DNA of 14,867 bases from Collinsella aerofaciens (GCA_008671135.1 RQAP01000028.1:1-14867), one strand, 5' to 3'. Positions 1 through 7,609 are shown, counted from the stretch's first letter. Numbers and translations: made by a program. The notes: generated by a model not told the origin, from the letters alone.

Positions 1-130
1 CATGGGAAGCCTCCTCCCCGCAGGTGCGGTAAGGGCTACCGCACGGGCCGATACTCAAAGCCCATTGTGGCACCCTGAGCCCGCGGAAAGAAGCTGCGCC
101 GCGGGGGAGGCGACCCCAATGGCTTTCTCA
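1..130 (-). promoter_or_regulatory. Structured 5' leader and ribosome binding site of a divergent gene that starts at the window edge
   Basis: Read on the minus strand, this stretch ends in a strong Shine-Dalgarno (GGGAGGAGG, complement of 11-19) six bases before an ATG (complement of 1-3), so a leftward gene appears to begin at the edge; only its start codon is visible. The leader can fold extensively: 117-126 pairs with 57-67 (one bulge), enclosing the hairpin 80-86/99-105, and a second hairpin is 24-31/37-44. A competing pairing joins 101-111 with 9-21, which would hide the Shine-Dalgarno and is incompatible with the 99-105 arm. Mutually exclusive folds with a sequestered ribosome site are typical of translational riboswitches or protein-binding leaders. 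I could not match the sequence to cobalamin, FMN, TPP, SAM, T-box or ZTP consensus patterns. Class and downstream gene are unknown. Confidence 0.45.
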
Positions 131-272
131 TATCGTCTTTTATGTGGACCCGCGGAAAATGCATCCCAGTCTTTTGCGAAAAACGGGACGCGCTTTCCGG
201 CGCTTACTTCCGACGTGCGTGCACATCTCGGGCCCGCCCGCTCAGACATTCCTCCCGCTTTTGCGCCACTTT

Positions 273-293
273 ACAGACCGTTCGGTCGTCTGT
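273..293. promoter_or_regulatory. TetR-type operator-like palindrome
   Basis: The sequence contains the interrupted perfect inverted repeat GACCG-TT-CGGTC (276-287), and the outer hexamers ACAGAC (273-278) and GTCTGT (288-293) are also complementary, with a two-base offset. Palindromes of the GACCG-N2-CGGTC type are common operators of TetR-family repressors. It lies 14 bp upstream of a -10-like TATACT (307-312), so a bound protein would cover the -35 region of the promoter of the downstream GH5-like gene. It may also control the divergent leftward gene. No regulator gene is visible in the window. Confidence 0.4.
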
Positions 294-306
294 CCGCACG
301 CGCGGG

Positions 307-312
307 TATACT
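307..312 (+). promoter_or_regulatory. Probable -10 box of the GH5-like gene
   Basis: TATACT matches the housekeeping -10 consensus at five of six positions. There is no convincing -35 hexamer at 16-18 bp; that region (283-290) is occupied by the right half of the operator-like palindrome, as expected for a regulated promoter. The start codon lies about 60 bp downstream. The intervening bases up to the Shine-Dalgarno show nothing else recognisable. Confidence 0.35.
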
Positions 313-377
313 CAAAACGATACTTTTCCTATGCAATACGATGCAGGCTCGGCCTGCACGATCCGAAGGGGGCAGTG

Positions 378-1439
378 ATGGAGAGGATACTCGGCGTTAA
401 TCTCTCTGGCTGGTTTATTCCCGAGCCTTGGGTGACCCCGTCGCTATACGCGGCGACCGGTGCATCCAATGCGGCCGAGCTGCAGGAGGCCATGGGCACC
501 GCCGCCTATAACGAGCGCATGCGCCGTCATTACGAGACGTTTGTGAGCGAGGATGATTTCCGTCGCATGGCGCAGATCGGCCTCAACGCCGTGCGCCTGC
601 CGGTGCCTTGGTATGCCTTTGGCTCACAGGAGTCCGATGCCTCCTACATCTCGGTTGTCGATTACATCGACCGCGCGATTGAGTGGGCTGTCAAGTACAA
701 CATTCGCGTGCTGCTTGACCTGGCGACTGTGCCCGGTGGCCAGGGCGATTCCAACGATTCGCCCGCCACGCCGGAGGCTGTTGCCGAGTGGCATTCGTCC
801 ACTAACGGCCGCCATGTCGCACTCGACGTGCTCGAGCGCTTGGCCGAGCGTTACGGCGAGGCCGAGAGCCTGCTGGGCATTGAGCTGCTGGATACGCCGC
901 AGATGAGTGTCCGCAAGAGTCTCTTTGCCATGACGGATGGCATTCCGGCTCACTACCTGCGCAATTTCTATCGCGATGCCTACGAGCTCGTCCGTTCGTA
1001 TATGCCCGAGGATAAGATCGTCGTCTTCTCGTCTTCGGGACATCCCAGCGAGTGGAAGCATTTTATGCGCGGCGCTAAGTACAAGAACGTCTACATGGAC
1101 CTTCACCTGTACCATTACCGCGACGAACATGCGCTCGACATCACGAGCCCCCGCGGGCTGACGACGGCGATTTCGCGCAACAAGCGCGAGCTTAAAGAGG
1201 CGATTTCGACTGGGTTCCCCGTGCTGGTGGGCGAATGGTCGGGCGCGGCGATCTTTGCCAACTCGTCGGTTACGCCCGAGGGCCGCAATGCCTACGAGCG
1301 CGTGTTTATTGCCAACCAGCTGGCTTCGTTTGCGCCGGCTGCCGGTTGGTTCTTCCAAACGTGGAAGACCGAGAAGCGCATTGCAGCATGGGACGCCCGC
1401 GCGGCGCTCGGTACGCTCGAGCGCGGCATGATTGAATAG
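378..1439 (+). CDS. GH5-family (exo-beta-1,3-glucanase-like) protein with altered catalytic site
   Basis: The 353-aa protein has the fold signature of glycoside hydrolase family 5, closest in motif style to the fungal exo-1,3-glucanase-like subgroup: GVNLSGWF at 6-13, NAVRLPVPWYAF (70-81), the helix ahead of DLATVPGGQ (114-122), GIELLDTP (167-174), the probable nucleophile Glu286 in VGEWSGA, and GWFFQTWKTE (323-332). The acid/base motif NEP, normally directly after IELL, here reads DTP, so the proton-donor Glu is Thr173. The usual His of the DLHGAPGSQ-type motif is Ala116. The protein therefore probably lacks normal glycosidase activity or uses another mechanism. No signal peptide is seen, so it is probably cytoplasmic. 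I chose the ATG at 378 because a GAAGGGGG ribosome site lies just upstream; the frame is open from 144, but that extension is not protein-like. rsmI follows after 6 bp, suggesting co-transcription. Confidence 0.75.
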   Translation: MERILGVNLSGWFIPEPWVTPSLYAATGASNAAELQEAMGTAAYNERMRRHYETFVSEDDFRRMAQIGLNAVRLPVPWYAFGSQESDASYISVVDYIDRAIEWAVKYNIRVLLDLATVPGGQGDSNDSPATPEAVAEWHSSTNGRHVALDVLERLAERYGEAESLLGIELLDTPQMSVRKSLFAMTDGIPAHYLRNFYRDAYELVRSYMPEDKIVVFSSSGHPSEWKHFMRGAKYKNVYMDLHLYHYRDEHALDITSPRGLTTAISRNKRELKEAISTGFPVLVGEWSGAAIFANSSVTPEGRNAYERVFIANQLASFAPAAGWFFQTWKTEKRIAAWDARAALGTLERGMIE

Positions 1440-1445
1440 GTTGAT

Positions 1446-2324
1446 ATGACGCAAAACAGCGCCCATACGGGCAAACTCTATGTGGTCGGCACGCCCATCG
1501 GCAACCTGGGCGACCTGTCCCCGCGCGTGGGCGAAGCCTTTGCCGCTGCCGATGTCATCTGCTGCGAAGACACGCGTGTGACGTCAAAGCTGCTGATGCA
1601 CCTGGGCATTTCCAAGCCGCTTGTCCGTTGTGACGAGAATGTGATCGCCAGCCGCGCCGCCGGCCTGGTTGACCGTCTGCTGGCGGGGGAGACCCTCGCC
1701 TTTGCCTCGGACGCCGGCATGCCGAGCGTGTCCGATCCCGGCCAGGCGCTAGTTGAGGCGGCGCGTGAGGCCGATGTGCCCGTCGAAGTTATTCCCGGGC
1801 CCTCTGCTTGCGTCACGGCACTTGTTTCGTCCGGCATTCCCTGCGAGCATTTCTTCTTCGAAGGCTTTTTGGGTCGCAAGCACGGCGACCGCGTGCGCCG
1901 ACTGCAGCGCCTTGCCGTGGTGCCCGGCGCGCTCATCTTCTACGAGTCTCCACATCGCATCGTGGCGACGCTCGAGGCCGTGGCGGAGGTCTTTCCCCAA
2001 CGTGAGGTTGCCGTCTGCCGCGAACTCACCAAGCTGCACGAGGAGGTCTTGCGCGGGCCCGCTGCCCAGCTTGCCGAGGAGCTGCGTGCTCGCGGCGAGG
2101 TAAAGGGCGAGATTGCGCTGGTCATCGCGCCGCCGAGCGAGGGTGAGGAGGCCGGTATCGTGCCGGTTGGCGCCGCGGCAGCGGATCCCGACGAGGCCCT
2201 GCGCGAGGATATCCGCGCCGCGCTCGAGGAGGGGGAGCCCGCGTCTGCGGTGGCCAAGCGCCTGTCTCAGAAGTATTCGCGCCGCAAGCGCGATGTCTAT
2301 GCCATGGTGCTCGATATGCAATAG
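1446..2324 (+). CDS. rsmI: 16S rRNA (cytidine(1402)-2'-O)-methyltransferase RsmI
   Basis: This 292-aa cytoplasmic enzyme uses S-adenosylmethionine to 2'-O-methylate C1402 in the decoding centre of 16S rRNA. Family hallmarks are visible: LYVVGTPIGNLGDLSPR (11-27), CCEDTRVTSKLL (39-50), the cofactor-binding loop ASDAGMPSVSDPG (87-99), VIPGPSA (115-121), FEGFLGRK (138-145), and FYESPHR in the second half. Length is typical of the family. The acidic stretch near residues 220-260 and the basic KYSRRKRDVY end match the C-terminal extension of many RsmI proteins. It begins 6 bp after the GH5-like gene with only a weak ribosome site, so translation may be coupled to that gene. A promoter-like sequence and metG follow. 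Confidence 0.95.
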   Translation: MTQNSAHTGKLYVVGTPIGNLGDLSPRVGEAFAAADVICCEDTRVTSKLLMHLGISKPLVRCDENVIASRAAGLVDRLLAGETLAFASDAGMPSVSDPGQALVEAAREADVPVEVIPGPSACVTALVSSGIPCEHFFFEGFLGRKHGDRVRRLQRLAVVPGALIFYESPHRIVATLEAVAEVFPQREVAVCRELTKLHEEVLRGPAAQLAEELRARGEVKGEIALVIAPPSEGEEAGIVPVGAAAADPDEALREDIRAALEEGEPASAVAKRLSQKYSRRKRDVYAMVLDMQ

Positions 2325-2325
2325 A

Positions 2326-2354
2326 TGGAGGATATCCAGCCCTTGCGCTAGAAT
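2326..2354 (+). promoter_or_regulatory. Possible metG promoter
   Basis: A -10-like TAGAAT (2349-2354), preceded by TTGCGC, sits 40 bp upstream of the metG start. The best -35 candidate at 17-bp spacing is TGGAGG (2326-2331), a weak match. The intergenic gap of 69 bp and the strong metG ribosome site (TGGAGGA, 2379-2384) suggest that metG can be transcribed apart from rsmI, but read-through from rsmI is equally possible because no terminator separates them. Confidence 0.3.
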
Positions 2355-2393
2355 CATCCTCTGTATGCAACGTTTTTCTGGAGGACAAACCCC

Positions 2394-3995
2394 ATGGATC
2401 AAAGCAAGCCTTCGTTCTTTATCACGACGCCCATCTACTACGTCAACGCCGATCCGCACCTGGGCACGGCTTATTCCACCATCATCGCCGATGTTCAGGC
2501 TCGCTATCGCCGCTCCGCCGGCTATAACGTCAAGTTCCTGACCGGCATGGACGAGCACGGCGAGAAGGTCGCCGAGGCCGCAGCCAAGCACAACATGACG
2601 CCGCAGGAGTGGACCGACAGCCAGGCCCCGCACTTCAAGGAGCTTTGGAGCAAACTCGAGATCTCCAACGATGACTTCATCCGCACCACCGAGCCGCGCC
2701 AGCATCATGCCGTGCAGTACCTGTGGGAGCGCATGAAGGAGTCCGGCTACCTGTATAAGGGCAGCTACGACGGTTGGTATTGCGTGCCTGACGAGACCTA
2801 CTTCACCGACACGCAGGTCCAGAAGGGTGACGAGGAGTACGGCAGCGTCGGCCAGCACCTGTGCCCCGACTGCCACCGTCCGCTCGAGCGCGTGCAGGAG
2901 GAGTCCTACTTCTTTAAGCTTTCCGCTTTCCAGGACAAGCTGCTCAAGCTCTATGACGAGCACCCCGACTTTGTCGAGCCCGCGTTCCGTATGAACGAGG
3001 TGCGCAGCTTTGTCGAGGGCGGCCTCAACGACCTTTCCGTGAGCCGTACGAGCTTTGACTGGGGCATTCAGGTTCCGTTTGACGAGGGCCACGTGACCTA
3101 TGTGTGGTTCGACGCGCTGCTCAACTATATGACGGCTGTCGGCTACGGTGTCGATACCGACGAGGCCCGTGCCGAGCTGGCCTATCGCTGGCCCGCGCAG
3201 TTCCACATCGTGGGCAAGGACATCATCCGTTTCCACTGCGTCATTTGGCCGGCCATGCTCATGGCCATTGGTGAGGCCCTGCCCGAGCACGTCTTTGCCC
3301 ATGGCTTCCTGACCGTGCGCAATGCCGAGACCGGTAAGGCCGAGAAGATGTCCAAGAGCCGTGGCAACGCCATCGCCCCGCAGGATGTCATCGATATGCT
3401 GGGCGTCGAGGGCTATCGTTATTACTTTATGACCGATGTGGTCCCCGGTACCGACGGCGCCATCAGCTTCGACCGCATGGAGCAGGTCTACAACGCCGAC
3501 CTGGCCAACAGCTGGGGCAACCTTATCTCGCGTTCGCTCAACATGAGCGGCAAGTATTTTGACGGTTGCGCGCCCGCCAAGCCCGCATCGTTCGATGCGT
3601 TCGACAACCCGCTGGCAAAGATCGCCGATGGCCTGGTCGACCGCTACATGGCCAAGATGGACGTGCTCGATTACGGCGGAGCCAAGGATGAGGTCATGGA
3701 GCTCATCCACGCCGCCAACCACTACATCGAGGACTCCGAGCCTTGGGCACTCGCCAAGGACGAGGCCAAGGCTGACGAGCTGGCGTTTGTGATCTACAAC
3801 CTGCTCGAGGCCATCCGCATTGCCGCTCACCTGCTGATGCCGCTCATGCCCCAGACTTCTGCCGAGGCCCTGCGCCGCCTGTCCTGCGAGGACGAGGCCG
3901 CGAGCGACGACCTCAAGGGCATTTGCACTTGGGGCCTGCTTGCTGGTGGTCAGCCCGTCGAGAAGGGCGATCCGCTGTTCCCGCGTCTGGCGTAG
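2394..3995 (+). CDS. metG: Methionyl-tRNA synthetase
   Basis: This class I aminoacyl-tRNA synthetase charges tRNA-Met with methionine in the cytoplasm. The 533-aa protein has the HIGH-type signature HLGT (22-25) after TTPIYYVNADP, and KMSKS at 318-322. The connective-peptide zinc knuckle contains Cys130, Cys157 and Cys160; the fourth position, usually Cys, is Asp133 (CVPD), and the knuckle carries a longer insertion than usual. The anticodon-binding helices occupy the C-terminal third. The protein stops there, so the extra C-terminal tRNA-binding (EMAP-like) domain found in many bacterial MetRS proteins is absent. The start is supported by a strong ribosome site 9 bp upstream. A rho-independent terminator follows at 4038. 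Confidence 0.97.
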   Translation: MDQSKPSFFITTPIYYVNADPHLGTAYSTIIADVQARYRRSAGYNVKFLTGMDEHGEKVAEAAAKHNMTPQEWTDSQAPHFKELWSKLEISNDDFIRTTEPRQHHAVQYLWERMKESGYLYKGSYDGWYCVPDETYFTDTQVQKGDEEYGSVGQHLCPDCHRPLERVQEESYFFKLSAFQDKLLKLYDEHPDFVEPAFRMNEVRSFVEGGLNDLSVSRTSFDWGIQVPFDEGHVTYVWFDALLNYMTAVGYGVDTDEARAELAYRWPAQFHIVGKDIIRFHCVIWPAMLMAIGEALPEHVFAHGFLTVRNAETGKAEKMSKSRGNAIAPQDVIDMLGVEGYRYYFMTDVVPGTDGAISFDRMEQVYNADLANSWGNLISRSLNMSGKYFDGCAPAKPASFDAFDNPLAKIADGLVDRYMAKMDVLDYGGAKDEVMELIHAANHYIEDSEPWALAKDEAKADELAFVIYNLLEAIRIAAHLLMPLMPQTSAEALRRLSCEDEAASDDLKGICTWGLLAGGQPVEKGDPLFPRLA

Positions 3996-4037
3996 AGACC
4001 GCGCGAGCGCCATATCGGCAATTTGCTGTTTAGCTGT

Positions 4038-4071
4038 AAGGGCATGGCCGCCACGGTCCATGCCCTTTTGT
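4038..4071 (+). terminator. Terminator after metG
   Basis: A perfect 10-bp stem, AAGGGCATGG (4038-4047) with CCATGCCCTT (4058-4067), encloses a 10-nt loop and is followed by TTGTTT. It ends the metG transcript before rsmA. Confidence 0.8.
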
Positions 4072-4105
4072 TTCAAGACGCCGCCATCATGCTAAGGAGG
4101 CAACC

Positions 4106-4966
4106 ATGACAACTTCGCCTTTGGCAAACCCCACGGCCACCAGGGAGCTGCTAGAGGAGTTTGGCCTTGCGACTAAGCATCGCCTGGGCCAGAACTTTCT
4201 AATCGACAATCATGTGATCGAGCGTATCTGCGAGCTTGCCGAGCTTGCAGGTGACGAGCGCGTACTCGAGGTGGGTCCGGGTTGCGGCACGTTGACACTT
4301 GCGTTGCTGCAGGAGGCGGCGTGCGTTACGTCGATCGAGGCCGATCCCGAGCTTGAGCCGGTGCTTGACGCCCACGCCGCCGACTATGCCAACTTCCGCT
4401 TTATCATGGGCGATGCGCTCAAGGTGGGCCCGGAGCAGATTGAGCAGGCCGCCGGCGGCGAGCCCACGGTATTTGTCGCGAACTTGCCCTATAACGTGGC
4501 GGCGACAATCATCCTGCAGTTCTTCCAGACGATGCCGGCGCTCAAGCGTGCCGTCGTCATGGTGCAAAAGGAGGTTGCCGATCGCATTGCCGCAGCGCCG
4601 GGCAACAAGACCTATGGCGGCTATACGGCAAAGCTCGGCCTGTATGCGCAGGTGACGGGTCGCTTTGAGGTGCCGCCGCGTTGCTTTATGCCGGCGCCGC
4701 ACGTGGACTCGGCCGTCGTGCGTATCGACCGTGTTGACGGCGTGGTGCCCGAGGGGCTCGATCGCGAATTTGTGGCCCGCGTGATTGACGCTGCATTTGC
4801 TCAGCGTCGCAAGACCATCCGTAATTCCATGAGCGCCAACGGCTTTGCCAAGGACGTGCTCGATGCCGCCTTTGAGGCTTGCGGTATCGCACCAACCACG
4901 CGCGCCGAGACGCTTGATGTTGCCGACTTTGTCCGTCTGGCCCAGGAGCTAATCCATGATGCCTAA
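4106..4966 (+). CDS. rsmA: 16S rRNA (adenine(1518)-N6/adenine(1519)-N6)-dimethyltransferase RsmA (KsgA)
   Basis: This 286-aa cytoplasmic enzyme dimethylates two adjacent adenines in the 3'-terminal hairpin of 16S rRNA during late 30S assembly; its loss in other bacteria gives kasugamycin resistance. Visible family features are KHRLGQNFL (24-32), the S-adenosylmethionine-binding motif LEVGPGCGTLT (54-64), the acidic end of the next strand (IEAD, 77-80), the catalytic NLPY motif at 126-129, and the C-terminal helical domain containing FAQRRKTIRNS. An ideal AAGGAGG (4094-4100) lies 5 bp before the ATG. The end overlaps the start of the TatD-family gene by 11 bp, which suggests translational coupling. 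Confidence 0.96.
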   Translation: MTTSPLANPTATRELLEEFGLATKHRLGQNFLIDNHVIERICELAELAGDERVLEVGPGCGTLTLALLQEAACVTSIEADPELEPVLDAHAADYANFRFIMGDALKVGPEQIEQAAGGEPTVFVANLPYNVAATIILQFFQTMPALKRAVVMVQKEVADRIAAAPGNKTYGGYTAKLGLYAQVTGRFEVPPRCFMPAPHVDSAVVRIDRVDGVVPEGLDREFVARVIDAAFAQRRKTIRNSMSANGFAKDVLDAAFEACGIAPTTRAETLDVADFVRLAQELIHDA

Positions 4967-5873
4967 TGCCGAACGTGTGACGTTTACCAAGAAAAAGAAG
5001 ACGGTTGCTTGTCCCGTGCCCTTGGCACCGCTTGCCGACACGCATGCGCATCTACTTTCGTTCTGGGGCAAGGATGTGCCTGAGACGCTCGTGCGTGCCA
5101 AGGCGGCAGGCGTCGACCTGTTGGTGACGATGCTCGACCCCATCGCTGACAAACGCAGCGTGACGGACTATAGCGACTGGCTCGTGCGCGAAATTCTGCC
5201 GATGCAGGATATCCCGCAGATCAAGTATCTTGCCGGCGTGCATCCGTATGGCGCACCGGACTATACCGACGACGTTCACGCACAGGTCGTTGCCGCGCTC
5301 GATGATTCCTTATGCGCCGGTATTGGCGAAATCGGCCTGGACTACCACATGGACTATGACGACGATATCGCGCCGGCACCCCATAACGTGCAGATTGACT
5401 GCATGGCGCGTCAGCTCGAGCTTGCCGTGTGCCGTAACGTGCCGGTGGAGCTGCATCTGCGCCACGAGGACACGGACCATGAGCGCACCTCGCACGTTGA
5501 TGCGTACAACGTGCTTCGTGAGGTGGGCGTGCCCCAGGCCGGTTGTGTGCTGCACTGCTTTGGCGAGGACCGCGCCACGATGGAGCGCTTTGTGGAGCTG
5601 GGCTGCTATATCGCCTATGGTGGTGCGGCCACCTTTAAGCGCAACGACGACGTGCGCGAGGCATTTGCGGCAACCCCACTCGATCGAATTTTGTTCGAGA
5701 CGGATTGCCCGTATATGGCTCCGGAGCCCATCCGCGGTCTTGAATGCGAGCCCGCAATGATCTCCATTACGGCAAACGCGCTGGTTAACGACCGTGTCGA
5801 TCGTACCGGCGAGGATGCTGAGGCAATCGCGCAAGCCGCTTGGGAAAATGCCTGCAAACTTTTTCAAAAATAG
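4956..5873 (+). CDS. TatD-family metal-dependent hydrolase (probable DNase)
   Basis: The 305-aa protein belongs to the TatD family of metal-dependent TIM-barrel nucleases, some of which have 3'-5' exonuclease activity on DNA or RNA. Metal ligands and motifs are in order: DTHAH (28-32), GVHPYGA, GEIGLDY with Glu125, ELHLRH with His167, LHCFGE with His200, and ETDCPY with Asp250, followed by PIRG. Compared with a typical TatD, the N-terminus carries about 25 extra residues, including the lysine cluster TKKKK (11-15). The ATG at 4956 is chosen because AGGAG (4944-4948) precedes it; an ATG at 4959 is an equal alternative. Its coupling to rsmA by overlap is a common actinobacterial arrangement. 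The exact substrate is not known. Confidence 0.88.
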   Translation: MMPNAERVTFTKKKKTVACPVPLAPLADTHAHLLSFWGKDVPETLVRAKAAGVDLLVTMLDPIADKRSVTDYSDWLVREILPMQDIPQIKYLAGVHPYGAPDYTDDVHAQVVAALDDSLCAGIGEIGLDYHMDYDDDIAPAPHNVQIDCMARQLELAVCRNVPVELHLRHEDTDHERTSHVDAYNVLREVGVPQAGCVLHCFGEDRATMERFVELGCYIAYGGAATFKRNDDVREAFAATPLDRILFETDCPYMAPEPIRGLECEPAMISITANALVNDRVDRTGEDAEAIAQAAWENACKLFQK

Positions 5874-5876
5874 TTC

Positions 5877-5905
5877 TTGCGTTCGCGGTGGCGCTCCGTT
5901 ATTCT
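5877..5905 (+). promoter_or_regulatory. Promoter of tRNA-Leu
   Basis: TTGCGT (5877-5882) and TATTCT (5900-5905) are separated by exactly 17 bp, and the expected transcription start is a few bases before the mature tRNA 5' end at 5917. The -35 begins four bases after the TatD-family stop codon. Confidence 0.7.
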
Positions 5906-5916
5906 AATTCCTGCAC

Positions 5917-6003
5917 GCGGGCGTGGCGGAATTGGCAGACGCGTACGGTTCAGGTCCGTATGGGGGCAACCCCATGAAGGTTCAAGTCCTTTCGCCCGCA
6001 CCA
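5917..6003 (+). tRNA. tRNA-Leu (anticodon CAG)
   Basis: A class II tRNA of 87 nt with encoded CCA. The acceptor pairs GCGGGCG (5917-5923) with CGCCCGC (5993-5999), followed by discriminator A. The anticodon stem TACGG/CCGTA encloses the loop TTCAGGT with CAG at 5951-5953, decoding CUG, which is frequent in this high-GC DNA. The long variable arm (GGGG/CCCC core) and the A73 discriminator support leucine. It is an independent unit with its own promoter and terminator. Confidence 0.96.
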
Positions 6004-6013
6004 TTAAATGAAA

Positions 6014-6039
6014 GAGCTCCCAGCAATGGGGGCTTTTTT
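6014..6039 (+). terminator. Terminator of tRNA-Leu
   Basis: Stem AGCTCCC (6015-6021) with GGGGGCT (6028-6034, one U-G pair), six-base loop, then a T-run. The layout, about ten bases after CCA followed by an A-rich base and a GC stem, is shared with the tRNA-Arg and tRNA-Ser units in this window. Confidence 0.85.
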
Positions 6040-6120
6040 GTTATGGGCCTCTTGTTGATGTCACGTTGCTGCTTCGTGCGGGTATCCTAATGCCAACGTG
6101 TGCCTATCAGAGGAGAGACC

Positions 6121-7059
6121 ATGCTGTTGTCCGGTATCATCGCCGCCCTTACCAGCCTTTTGATTCCCATCATCATTCTGTTGCTGCTGCTTCCCAACGC
6201 CTGCTATGTCGTTGAACAACAGCATGCCGTGATCATCGAGCGCCTGGGCAAGTTCAATCGCATCGTCAACGCGGGCTTCCACATGAAGGTACCCGTGATC
6301 GACCGCAAGGCCGCCACGGTGAGTCTGCGCACCATGAAAAACGGTTTTGGCATCGACGTTAAGACCCAGGACAACGTGACCATCGGCCTTGAGGTCTCTG
6401 CTCAGTACCACGTGAGCTATGACATGGGCGCCGGCCCGGCAGATTCGGGTATCTACAAGAGCTACTACATGCTGCAGGAGCCCGTCGACCAGATGCGTGA
6501 CTTCATCACCGACGCCCTGCGCTCTTCGATTCCCGTCTACACACTCGATGAGGTCTTTGCCAAGAAGGATGACATCGCCAAGGATGTCAACGCTACCGTT
6601 TCCGAGCAGATGGCCGCCTACGGCTTCACCCTCGTGTCGACGCTCATCACCAAGATCGCACTGCCGACCGAGGTTGAGAACTCCATGAACGACATCAACG
6701 CTGCCCAGCGCAAGCGCGCTGCGGCACAGGAGCTCGCTGAGGCCGACCGCATCAAGCGCGTCACCGAGGCGACCGCCGAGGCCGAGGCAATGGAAAAGGC
6801 GGGCGAGGGCATCGCCAACCAGCGCAAGGCTATCGCGTTGGGCATCAAAGATTCGCTCGAGATCATCCAGGAGACGGGTGTCGGCAATGACGAGGCCAAC
6901 CAACTGTTCATGTTTACGCAGTGGTCCGAGATGATGACGGAGTTCGCTCGCACGGGTAAAACCTCGACGGTCGTGCTGCCGAGCGATTTCTCGCAGTCGG
7001 CCTCGATGTTCGAGCAGATGCTGACAGCCAGCAAAGTTCAGAACGAGTCAAAGGAGTAG
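6121..7059 (+). CDS. SPFH/band 7 (stomatin-prohibitin family) membrane protein
   Basis: The 312-aa protein has one N-terminal membrane segment (about residues 4-25, ending in LLLLLPNAC) followed by an SPFH/band 7 domain starting at YVVEQQHAVIIERLGKFNR, and then a long charged helix rich in Ala/Glu (about residues 195-245), the coiled-coil region that drives oligomerisation in this family. Such proteins form ring or cage assemblies on the inner membrane and organise or regulate membrane proteases and other partners; the partner here cannot be told. The start at 6121 is preferred over a GTG at 6100 because AGAGGAGAG (6109-6117) precedes it. A -10-like TATCCT lies at 6083-6088 without a clear -35. 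rlmH follows after 6 bp with its ribosome site inside this gene's end. Confidence 0.9.
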   Translation: MLLSGIIAALTSLLIPIIILLLLLPNACYVVEQQHAVIIERLGKFNRIVNAGFHMKVPVIDRKAATVSLRTMKNGFGIDVKTQDNVTIGLEVSAQYHVSYDMGAGPADSGIYKSYYMLQEPVDQMRDFITDALRSSIPVYTLDEVFAKKDDIAKDVNATVSEQMAAYGFTLVSTLITKIALPTEVENSMNDINAAQRKRAAAQELAEADRIKRVTEATAEAEAMEKAGEGIANQRKAIALGIKDSLEIIQETGVGNDEANQLFMFTQWSEMMTEFARTGKTSTVVLPSDFSQSASMFEQMLTASKVQNESKE

Positions 7060-7065
7060 ACACGC

Positions 7066-7536
7066 GTGAAATACACCGTCGTTTGCGTCGGTAAGCTCAA
7101 GGAGCGCTTTTGGAAGGACGCGTGCGCTGAGTACACCAAGCGCCTAGGTGCCTATGCCAAGGTTGATATCCGCGAGGTGGCCGATATCGACCCGGCTAAG
7201 GCGGGCGGCGTGGATGCCGCGTGCGGCAAGGAGGGGGCGGCGATTCTTGCTGCCTTGCCGTCTCGAGCGCATATGATCCTGCTGGCTATTGAGGGCAAAG
7301 AGCGCTCGAGCGAGGAGTTTTCGGCGCGGCTCGATGATCTTATGCTGCGTGGTAACAGCGACATCGCCTTTGTGATTGGCGGATCGGACGGCGTGAGCGA
7401 TGACGTGCGCGCACGAGCCGACGAGATGCTCAGCTTTGGACGCATTACCTTGCCGCATAACTTGGCGCGCGTGGTGCTGCTAGAGCAGATTTACCGTGCC
7501 TGCAAGATCAGCCGTGGCGAGCCGTATCACAAATAG
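7066..7536 (+). CDS. rlmH: 23S rRNA (pseudouridine(1915)-N3)-methyltransferase RlmH
   Basis: This 156-aa SPOUT-class enzyme methylates pseudouridine 1915 in helix 69 of 23S rRNA on assembled ribosomes. Diagnostic features are the N-terminal VVCVGKLKERFWKDA (5-19), LAIEGKERSSEEF (73-85), the cofactor-binding knot segment FVIGGSDGVSD (102-112), LPHNLARVVLLEQIYRA (129-145), and the nearly invariant terminal GEPYHK. Length is typical. The start is a GTG; AAGGAG (7051-7056) in the end of the SPFH gene serves as ribosome site, so both genes are probably in one operon. Confidence 0.96.
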   Translation: MKYTVVCVGKLKERFWKDACAEYTKRLGAYAKVDIREVADIDPAKAGGVDAACGKEGAAILAALPSRAHMILLAIEGKERSSEEFSARLDDLMLRGNSDIAFVIGGSDGVSDDVRARADEMLSFGRITLPHNLARVVLLEQIYRACKISRGEPYHK

Positions 7537-7609
7537 GTCGGCAATACGAAACAATGGCGTGGGACAATACCTTTCGTTTTGAGGAATGTGTCTGAAAGGA
7601 CTATGCGAT

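Noticed and set aside
1..130. RNase P RNA, cobalamin riboswitch or T-box
   Set aside because: Short resemblances (a GGTAAGGGC hairpin, GGGAAG, GTGGCACC) were seen on the + strand, but the obligatory conserved cores of these RNAs are missing, and the ribosome site and ATG lie on the minus strand.
144..377. N-terminal extension of the GH5-like gene up to 144
   Set aside because: The extra 78 residues are not protein-like and span the operator and promoter; a good ribosome site precedes the ATG at 378.
1749..4076. Long minus-strand open frame (775 codons) opposite rsmI and metG
   Set aside because: It is the high-GC antisense shadow of two clearly conserved genes; its translation is low-complexity and resembles no protein.
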